From Saposhnikovia divaricata (Eukaryota; Streptophyta; Magnoliopsida; Apiales; Apiaceae), in NCBI GenBank assembly GCA_036435485.1, contig CM071599.1, positions 3,746,803-3,810,802 of the forward strand: 64,000 bases of DNA, read 5' to 3'. The position numbers and the translations under genes are program-made. The notes below the pieces were generated by a model. It was given only the letters and a program-made list of their open reading frames with translations. It did no database searches and was not told where the DNA came from. Below, piece after piece: positions 55,101 to 64,000 of this stretch. Every line of letters starts with the position of its first letter. Position 1 is the stretch's first letter.

Positions 55101-56097
55101 CGGTTTTCTGATAATCCTCAAAGGGGTTAGTACACGAAATATTGTTAAAAAACGGGTCGGACCATTTCATGGACATTTTTACATATTTTGTTCCTATGGG
55201 TTATTGGGATTCAACAAAATTTTATTTGACGCGTTTCGGACCTGAATCGGAGCTGATATAATCGAAACTCGATTTTCGGATATTCCCAAAGGGGTTAGTT
55301 CACGGGATATTGTTAAAAATTGAGTCGGACCATTTTGTGGATATTTTTACATATTTTGTTCCTATGGGTTATTGGAATTCAATGAAATTTTATTTGGTGC
55401 CGTTCGGACCTGAATCGGGGCTGAAATGATCGAAACTCGTTTTTCGGATAATTCTCAAAGGGGTTAGTACATGGGATATTGTTAAAAATCAAGTCGGACC
55501 ATTTTGTGGATTTTTTTACATATTTTGTTCCTATGGGTTATTGGAATTCAACAAAATTTTACTTGACGCAGTTCGGACCGGAATCGGAGCTGATATGATC
55601 GAAACTCGGTTTTTGGATAATCCTCAAAGGGGCTAGTACATGGGATATTGTTAAAAATCGAGTCGGACCATTTTGTGGATATTTTTACATATTTTGTCCC
55701 TATGGGTTATTGGAATTCAACCAAATTTTATTTGACGCAGTTCGGACCGGAATCGGAGCAGATATGATCGAAACTCGGTTTTCGGAAAATTCTAAAAGGG
55801 GTTAGTACACGGGATATTGTTAAAAATCAAGTCGGACCATTTTGTGGATATTTTTACATATTTTGTTCCTATGGGTTATTGGAATTCAACGAAATTTTAT
55901 TTGACGCAATTCGGACCTGAATCGGAGCTGATATAATCGAAACTCGGTTTTTGGATAATCCTCAAAGGGGCTAGTACATGGAATATTGTTAAAAATTGAG
56001 TCGGACCATTTTGTGGATATTTTTACAAATTTTGTTCCTATGGGTTATTGGAATTCAACGAAATTTTGTTTGAGGTAGTTCGGACCGGAATCAGAGC
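37182..56097. repeat. Seven-monomer higher-order repeat, 16 copies of about 1182 bp
   Basis: The landmark CAGAGCTGATATG, specific to one of seven monomer types, recurs at 38364, 39546, 40728, 41910, 43092, 44274, 45456, 46638, 47820, 49002, 50184, 51366, 52549, 53732, 54915 and 56097. The spacing is 1182, or 1183 where a T run has gained one base. The seven types differ clearly (for example TTTTCCGAAAATTC, GATTGAAAATCGG, GATATTCCC, GGGGCTGAAATG, CCCTATGGG, GAGCAGATATG, GAGGTAGTTCGG), while whole HOR copies differ from each other at only a few positions. Confidence 0.95.
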
Positions 56098-57616
56098 TGA
56101 TATGATCGAAACTCGGTTTTCCGAAAATTCTCAAAGGGGTTAGTACACGGGATATTGTTAAAAATCAAGTAGGACCATTTTGTAGATATTTTTATATATT
56201 TTGTTCATATGGGTTATTAAAATTCAACAAAATTTTATTTGACGTAGTTCGAACCTGAATCGGACCTCATATGATTGAAAATCGGTTTTCTGATAATCCT
56301 CAAAGGGGTTAGTACACGAAATATTGTTAAAAAACGGGTCGGACCATTTCATGGACATTTTTACATATTTTGTTCCTATGGGTTATTGGGATTCAACAAA
56401 ATTTTATTTGACGCGTTTCGGACCTGAATCGGAGCTGATATAATCGAAACTCGATTTTCGGATATTCCCAAAGGGGTTAGTTCTCGGGATATTGTTAAAA
56501 ATTGAGTCGGACCATTTTGTGGATATTTTTACATATTTTGTTCCTATGGGTTATTGGAATTCAATGAAATTTTATTTGGTGCCGTTCGGACCTGAATCGG
56601 GGCTGAAATGATCGAAACTCGTTTTTCGGATAATTCTCAAAGGGGTTAGTACATGGGATATTGTTAAAAATCAAGTCGGACCATTTTGTGGATTTTTTTA
56701 CATATTTTGTTCCTATGGGTTATTGGAATTCAACAAAATTTTACTTGACGCAGTTCGGACCGGAATCGGAGCTGATATGATCGAAACTCGGTTTTTGGAT
56801 AATCCTCAAAGGGGCTAGTACATGGGATATTGTTAAAAATCGAGTCGGACCATTTTGTGGATATTTTTACATATTTTGTCCCTATGGGTTATTGGAATTC
56901 AAAGAAATTTTATTTGACGCAGTTCGGACCGGAATCGGAGCAGATATGATCGAAACTCGTTTTTCGGAAAATTCTAAAAGGGGTTAGTACACGGGATATT
57001 GTTAAAAATCAAGTCGGACCATTTTGTGGATATTTTTACATATTTTGTTCCTATGGGTTATTGGAATTCAACAAAATTTTACTTGACGCAGTTCGGACCG
57101 GAATCGGAGCTGATATGATCGAAACTCGGTTTTTGGATAATCCTCAAAGGGGCTAGTACATGGGATATTGTTAAAAATCGAGTCGGACCATTTTGTGGAT
57201 ATTTTTACATATTTTGTCCCTATGGGTTATTGGAATTCAACGAAATTTTATTTGACGCAGTTCGGACCGGAATCGGAGCAGATATGATCGAAACTCGGTT
57301 TTCGGAAAATTCTAAAAGGGGTTAGTACACGGGATATTGTTAAAAATCAAGTCGGACCATTTTGTGGATATTTTTACATATTTTGTTCCTATGGGTTATT
57401 GGAATTCAACGAAATTTTATTTGACGCAATTCGGACCTGAATCGGAGCTGATATAATCGAAACTCTGTTTTTGGATAATCCTCAAAGGGGCTAGTACATG
57501 GAATATTGTTAAAAATTGAGTTGGGCCATTTTGTGGATATTTTTACAAATTTTGTTCCTATGGGTTATTGGAATTGAACGAAATTTTGTTTGAGGTAGTT
57601 CGGACCGGAATCAGAG
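56097..57616. repeat. Nine-monomer HOR variant
   Basis: Spacing to the next landmark is 1520 bp. Order by type is A-B-C-D-E-(F/D hybrid)-E-F-G. The sixth monomer (from 56941) starts as type F (GAGCAGATATG, TTCTAAAAGG) and ends as type D (ACAAAATTTTACTTGACGC), so an extra E-F pair was added. Confidence 0.9.
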
Positions 57617-58461
57617 CTGATATGATCGAAACTCGGTTTTCCGAAAATTCTCAAAGGGGTTAGTACACGGGATATTGTTAAAAATCAAGTAGGACCATTT
57701 TGTTGATATTTTTATATATTTTGTTCATATGGGTTATTAAAATTCAACAAAATTTTATTTGACGTAGTTCGAACCTGAATCGGACCTCATATGATTGAAA
57801 ATCGGTTTTCTGATAATCCTCAAAGGGGTTAGTACACGAAATATTGTTAAAAAATGGGTCGGACCATTTCATGGACATTTTTACATATTTTGTTCCTATG
57901 GGTTATTGGGATTCAAGAAAATTTTATTTGACGCGTTTCGGACCTGAATCGGAGCTGATATAATCGAAACTCGATTTTCGGATATTCCCAAAGGGGTTAG
58001 TTCACGGGAATATTGTTAAAAATTGAGTCGGACCATTTTGTGGATATTTTTACATATTTTGTTCCTATGGGTTATTGGAATTCAATGAAATTTTATTTGG
58101 TGCCGTTCGAACGTGAATCGGGGCTGAAATGATCGAAACTCGTTTTTCGGATAATTCTCAAAGGGGTTAGTACACGGGATATTGTTAAAAATCAAGTCGG
58201 ACCATTTTGTGGATATTTTTACATATTTTGTTCCTATGGGTTATTGGAATTCAACGAAATTTTATTTGACGCAATTCGGACCTGAATCGGAGCTGATATA
58301 ATCGAAACTCGGTTTTTGGATAATCCTCAAAGGGGCTAGTACATGGAATATTGTTAAAAATTGAGTCGGACCATTTTGTGGATATTTTTACAAATTTTGT
58401 TCCTATGGGTTATTGGAATTCAACGAAATTTTGTTTGAGGTAGTTCGGACCGGAATCAGAG
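57617..58461. repeat. Five-monomer HOR variant
   Basis: 845 bp, order A-B-C-(D/F hybrid)-G. The fourth monomer (from 58123) starts as type D (GCTGAAATG, CGTTTTTCGG) and ends as type F (CGAAATTTTATTTGACGCAA). The same five-mer recurs at 59645-60489. Confidence 0.9.
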
Positions 58462-61400
58462 CTGATATGATCGAAACTCGGTTTTCCGAAAATTCTCAAA
58501 GGGGGTTAGTACACGGGATATTGTTAAAAATCAAGTAGGACCATTTTGTAGATATTTTTATATATTTTGTTCATATGGGTTATTAAAATTCAACAAAATT
58601 TTATTTGACGTAGTTCGAACCTGAATCGGACCACATATGATTGAAAATCGGTTTTCTGATAATCCTCAAAGGGGTTAGTACACGAAATATTGTTATAAAA
58701 CGGGTCGGACCATTTCATGGACATTTTTACATATTTTGTTCCTATGGGTTATTGGGATTCAACAAAATTTTATTTGACGCGTTTCGGACCTGAATCGGAG
58801 CTGATATAATCGAAACTCGATTTTCGGATATTCCCAAAGGGGTTAGTTCACGGGATATTGTTAAAAATTGAGTCGGACCATTTTGTGGATATTTTTACAT
58901 ATTTTGTTCCTATGGGTTATTGGAATTCAATGAAATTTTATTTGGTGCCGTTCGGACCTGAATCGGGGCTGAAATGATCGAAACTCGTTTTTCGGATAAT
59001 TCTCAGAGGGGTTAGTACATGGGATATTGTTAAAAATCAAGTCGGACCATTTTGTGGATTTTTTTACATATTTTGTTCCTATGGGTTATTGGAATTCAAC
59101 AAAATTTTACTTGACGCAGTTCGGATCGGAATCGGAGCTGATATGATCGAAACTCGGTTTTTGGATAATCCTCAAAGGGGCTAGTACATGGGATATTGTT
59201 AAAAATCGAGTCGGACCATTTTGTGGATATTTTTACATATTTTGTCCCTATGGGTTATTGGAATTCAACGAAATTTTATTTGACGCAGTTCGGACCGGAA
59301 TCGGAGCAGATATGATCGAAACTCGGTTTTCGGAAAATTCTAAAAGGGGTTAGTACACGGGATATTGTTAAAAATCAAGTCGGACCATTTTGTGGATATT
59401 TTTACATATTTTGTTCCTATGGGTTATTGGAATTCAACGAAATTTTATTTGACGCAATTCGGACCTGAATCGGAGCTGATATAATCGAAACTCTGTTTTT
59501 GGATAATCCTCAAAGGGGCTAGTACATGGAATATTGTTAAAAATTGAGTTGGGCCATTTTGTGGATATTTTTACAAATTTTGTTCCTATGGGTTATTGGA
59601 ATTGAACGAAATTTTGTTTGAGGTAGTTCGGACCGGAATCAGAGCTGATATGATCGAAACTCGGTTTTCCGAAAATTCTCAAAGGGGTTAGTACACGGGA
59701 TATTGTTAAAAATCAAGTAGGACCATTTTGTTGATATTTTTATATATTTTGTTCATATGGGTTATTAAAATTCAACAAAATTTTATTTGACGTAGTTCGA
59801 ACCTGAATCGGACCTCATATGATTGAAAATCGGTTTTCTGATAATCCTCAAAGGGGTTAGTACACGAAATATTGTTAAAAAATGGGTCGGACCATTTCAT
59901 GGACATTTTTACATATTTTGTTCCTATGGGTTATTGGGATTCAAGAAAATTTTATTTGACGCGTTTCGGACCTGAATCGGAGCTGATATAATCGAAACTC
60001 GATTTTCGGATATTCCCAAAGGGGTTAGTTCACGGGAATATTGTTAAAAATTGAGTCGGACCATTTTGTGGATATTTTTACATATTTTGTTCCTATGGGT
60101 TATTGGAATTCAATGAAATTTTATTTGGTGCCGTTCGAACGTGAATCGGGGCTGAAATGATCGAAACTCGTTTTTCGGATAATTCTCAAAGGGGTTAGTA
60201 CACGGGATATTGTTAAAAATCAAGTCGGACCATTTTGTGGATATTTTTACATATTTTGTTCCTATGGGTTATTGGAATTCAACGAAATTTTATTTGACGC
60301 AATTCGGACCTGAATCGGAGCTGATATAATCGAAACTCGGTTTTTGGATAATCCTCAAAGGGGCTAGTACATGGAATATTGTTAAAAATTGAGTCGGACC
60401 ATTTTGTGGATATTTTTACAAATTTTGTTCCTATGGGTTATTGGAATTCAACGAAATTTTGTTTGAGGTAGTTCGGACCGGAATCAGAGCTGATATGATC
60501 GAAACTCGGTTTTCCGAAAATTCTCAAAGGGGGTTAGTACACGGGATATTGTTAAAAATCAAGTAGGACCATTTTGTAGATATTTTTATATATTTTGTTC
60601 ATATGGGTTATTAAAATTCAACAAAATTTTATTTGACGTAGTTCGAACCTGAATCGGACCACATATGATTGAAAATCGGTTTTCTGATAATCCTCAAAGG
60701 GGTTAGTACACGAAATATTGTTATAAAACGGGTCGGACCATTTCATGGACATTTTTACATATTTTGTTCCTATGGGTTATTGGGATTCAACAAAATTTTA
60801 TTTGACGCGTTTCGGACCTGAATCGGAGCTGATATAATCGAAACTCGATTTTCGGATATTCCCAAAGGGGTTAGTTCACGGGATATTGTTAAAAATTGAG
60901 TCGGACCATTTTGTGGATATTTTTACATATTTTGTTCCTATGGGTTATTGGAATTCAATGAAATTTTATTTGGTGCCGTTCGGACCTGAATCGGGGCTGA
61001 AATGATCGAAACTCGTTTTTCGGATAATTCTCAGAGGGGTTAGTACATGGGATATTGTTAAAAATCAAGTCGGACCATTTTGTGGATTTTTTTACATATT
61101 TTGTTCCTATGGGTTATTGGAATTCAACAAAATTTTACTTGACGCAGTTCGGATCGGAATCGGAGCTGATATGATCGAAACTCGGTTTTTGGATAATCCT
61201 CAAAGGGGCTAGTACATGGGATATTGTTAAAAATCGAGTCGGACCATTTTGTGGATATTTTTACATATTTTGTCCCTATGGGTTATTGGAATTCAACGAA
61301 ATTTTATTTTACGCAATTCGGACATGAATCGGAGCTGATATGATCGAAACTCGATTTTCGGATAATCCTCAAAGGGGCTAGTACATGACATATTGTTAAA

Positions 61401-61503
61401 AATCGAGTCGGACCATTTTGTGGATATTTTTTCATATTTTGTTCTTATGCGTTATTGGAATTCAACGAAATTTTATTTGACGCAGTTCGGACCGGAATCG
61501 GAG

Positions 61504-63645
61504 CTGATATGATTGAAAATCGACCACGGGATATTGTTAAAAATCAAGTCGGACCAATTTGTGGATATTTTTATATATTTTTTTCATATTGGTTATTAAA
61601 ATTCAACAAAATTTTATTTGACGTAGTTCGAACCTGAATCGGACCTGATATGATTGAAAATCGGTTTTCGGATAATCCTCAAAGGGGTTAGTACAAGAAA
61701 TATTGTTAAAAATTGAGTCGGACCATTTCATGGACATTTTTACATATTTTGTTCCTATGGGTTTTTGGGATTCAAAAAAATTTTATTTGACGCATTTTGG
61801 ACCTGAATCAGAGCTGATATAATCGAAACTTGATTTTCGGATATTCCCAAAGGGGTTAGTACACGGGATATTGTTAAAAATCAAGTCGGACCATTTTGTG
61901 GATATTTTTACATATTTTGTTCCTATGGGTTATTGGAATTCAACCAAATTTTATTAGATGCAGTTCGGACTTGAATCGAATCTGATATGATCGAAACTCG
62001 GTTTTGGGATAATCCTCAAAGGTGTTAGTACACGGGATATTGTTAAAAATCGAGTCGGACCATTTTCTGGATATTTTTACATATTTTGTTCCTATGGGTT
62101 ATTGGAATTCAACGAAATTGTATTTGACGCAGTTCGGACCGGAATCGGAGCTGATATGATCGAAACTCGGTTTTCGGAAAATTCTCAAAGGGGTTAGTAC
62201 ACGGGATATTGTTAAAAATCAAGTCGGACCATTTTGTGGTTTTTTTTTTACATATTTTGTTCCTATGGGTTATTGGAATTCAACCAAATTTTATTAGATG
62301 CAGTTCGGACTTGAATCGAAGCTGATATGATCAAAACTCGATTTTCGGATAATCCTCAAAGGGGCTAGTACATGGCATTTTGTTAAAAATCGAGTCGGAC
62401 CATTTTGTGGATATATTTACCTATTTTGTTCCTATGTGTTATTGGAATTCAACGAAATTTTATTTGACGCAATTCGAACCGGAATCGGAGCTGATATAAT
62501 CGAAACTCGGTTTTTGGATAATCCTCAAAGGGGCTAGTACATGGGATACTGTTAAAAATTGAGTTGGACCATTTTGTGGATATTTTTACATATTTGGTTC
62601 CTATGGGTTATTGGGATTCAACGAAATTTTATTTGACGCAATTCGGACATGAATCAGAGCTGATATGACCGAAACTCGATTTTCGGATAATCCTCAAAGG
62701 GGCTAGTACATGCCATATTGTTAAAAATAGAGTCGGACCATTTTGTGGATATTTTTTCATATTTTGTTCTTATGGGTTATTGGAATTCAACGATATTTTA
62801 TTTGACGCAGTTCGGACCGGAATCGGAGTTGATACGATTGAAACTCGGCCACGGGATATTGTTAAAAATCAAGTCGGACCATTTTGTGGATATTTTTATA
62901 TATTTTGTTCCTATTGGTTATTAAAATTCAACAAAATTTTATTTGACGTAGTTCGAACCTGAATCGGACCTGATATGATTGAAAATCGGTTTTCGGATAA
63001 TCCTCAAAGGAGTTAGTACAAGAAATATTGTTAAAAATTGAGTCGGACCATTTCATGGACATTTTTACATATTTTGTTCCTATGGGTTATTGGGATTCAA
63101 CAAAATTTTATTTGACCCATTTCGGACCTGAATCGGAGCTGATATAATCGAAACTCGATTTTCGGATATTCCCAAAGGGGTTAGTACACGGGATATTGTT
63201 AAAAATCAAGTCGGACCATTTTGTGGATATTTTTACATATTTTGTTCCTATGGGTTATTGGAATTCAACCAAATTTTATTAGATGCAGTTCGGACTTGAA
63301 TCGAAGCTGATATGATCGAAACTCGGTTTTGGGATAATCCTCAAAGGTGTTAGTACACGGGATATTGTTAAAAATCGAGTCGGACCATTTTCTGGATATT
63401 TTTACATATTTTATTCCTATGGGTTATTGGAATTCAACGAAATTTTATTTGACGCAGTTCGGACCGGAATCGGAGCTGATATGATCGAAACTCGGTTTTC
63501 GGAAAATTCTCAAAGGGGTTAGTACACGGGATATTGTTAAAAATCAAGTCTGACCATTTTGTGGTTTTTTTTACATATTTTGTTCCTATGGGTTATTGGA
63601 ATTCAACCAAATTTTATTAGATGCAGTTCGGACTTGAATCGAAGC
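61504..63645. repeat. Second, diverged HOR of 1325 bp with a truncated 141-bp monomer
   Basis: Landmarks at 61504, 61645, 61814, 61982, 62151, 62322, 62491, 62660 and 62829 define eight monomers, the first shortened by about 28 bp (the sequence jumps to CCACGGGATATTG). The pattern repeats from 62829 (62970, 63139, 63307, 63476, 63645). The copies are more diverged than in the main block. By 63814 type G, and by 63983 type A, of the main HOR are back. Confidence 0.85.
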
Positions 63646-64000
63646 TGATATGATCGAAACTCGATTTTCGGATAATCATCAAAGGGGCTAGTACATGGCA
63701 TATTGTTAAAAATAGAGTCGGACCATTTTGTGGATATTTTTACATATTTTGTTCCTATGGGTTATTGGAATTCAACGAAATTTTATTTGACGCAATTCGG
63801 ACCTGAATCGGAGCTGATATAATCGAAACTCGGTTTTTGGATAATCCTCAAAGGGGCTAGTACATGGAATATTGTTAAAAATTGAGTCGGACCATTTTGT
63901 GGATATTTTTACAAATTTTGTTCCTATGGGTTATTGGAATTCAACGAAATTTTGTTTGAGGTAGTTCGGACCGGAATCAGAGCTGATATGATCGAAACTC

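Larger units (their letters stand above)
37179..64000. repeat. 169-bp satellite array, about 159 monomers, continuing past the right edge
   Basis: Tandem head-to-tail monomers without interruption. I tracked the CTGATATGAT landmark: successive copies are 168-170 bp apart almost everywhere. Typical monomers contain GGGGTTAGTACACGGGATAT, GGACCATTTTGTGG, CCTATGGGTTATTGGAATTC, GACGCAGTTCGGACC and GATCGAAACTCGG. The length is close to one nucleosome repeat. Short open frames inside it are chance frames. The family is not one I can name. Centromeric, pericentromeric or heterochromatic-knob location are all possible. Confidence 0.97.

Noticed and set aside
61455..62962. Open frames of 60-68 codons in the satellite (with KILFDVVRT-type sequence)
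   Set aside because: They are chance frames in satellite monomers, lie in the diverged HOR only, and are not open in the homogenised copies.
37179..64000. CRISPR-like or gene-cluster reading of the regular repeats
   Set aside because: Every position of the period is repeated; there are no unique spacers, no cas genes and the genome is plant.
37179..64000. CENP-B box in the satellite
   Set aside because: TTCGGACCTGAATCGGGG in type C/D monomers resembles TTCGNNNNANNCGGG, but the spacing between TTCG and CGGG is nine bases, not seven, and the internal A does not fit.

Overview
This window looks like nuclear DNA of a flowering plant, most likely a eudicot. The evidence is one exon of a plant CDK-inhibitor gene (ICK/KRP family), plant-type Ty1/copia and Ty3/gypsy LTR retrotransposons with initiator-Met tRNA primer sites, Stowaway- and Tourist-like MITEs, AT-rich spacers and a large tandem satellite. 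I cannot fix the species. No rRNA, tRNA or CRISPR locus was seen.

Layout. (1) 1-2150: first coding exon (minus strand, 1649-1983) of a KRP-type cyclin-dependent kinase inhibitor, its intron 1 running off the left edge, and a 5' leader with a GA/TC microsatellite. (2) 2.15-12.1 kb: AT-rich intergenic DNA full of small elements: a Tourist-like MITE (3245-3636), a Stowaway-like MITE split by a young non-autonomous Ty3/gypsy-type element with perfect TSD (3909-6222), a cluster of foldback MITEs that all abut (TA)n runs (7.1-9.0 kb), and two larger inverted-repeat elements (about 9.5-10.4 and 11.3-12.1 kb). (3) 12.1-37.2 kb: two nested SIRE/Maximus-like Ty1/copia elements, both on the minus strand. 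The outer one (12426-37178) has a clean gag, a pol broken by a frameshift and two nonsense codons, and an env-position ORF with two stops. The inner one (17059-31052) is inserted in the outer RT/RNase H region. It has nearly identical LTRs and open gag, pol and env-position ORFs. (4) 37.2-64 kb: an uninterrupted array of a roughly 169-bp satellite, about 159 monomers. For the first 19 kb it forms a seven-monomer higher-order repeat (HOR) of 1182 bp, followed by 9-mer, 5-mer, 7-mer and 5-mer variants and a second HOR of 1325 bp. The array continues past the right edge.

How the parts fit. The only host gene is at the far left and the satellite is at the right. The copia nest forms the boundary: the outer 5' LTR stops 72 bp short of its expected terminus and passes directly into satellite. 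LTR divergence (about 1.3% outer, about 0.3% inner, counted by eye) agrees with the nesting order.

Most notable observations: a stem-loop at the PBS-proximal end of U5 that is kept by three compensatory base-pair changes between the two copia families; a gag/pol boundary in both families where the frame changes next to a splice-acceptor-like CAG|G; satellite HOR variants that look like near-reciprocal products of unequal crossing-over; and MITEs carrying several d(GCGAAGC)-type mini-hairpins.
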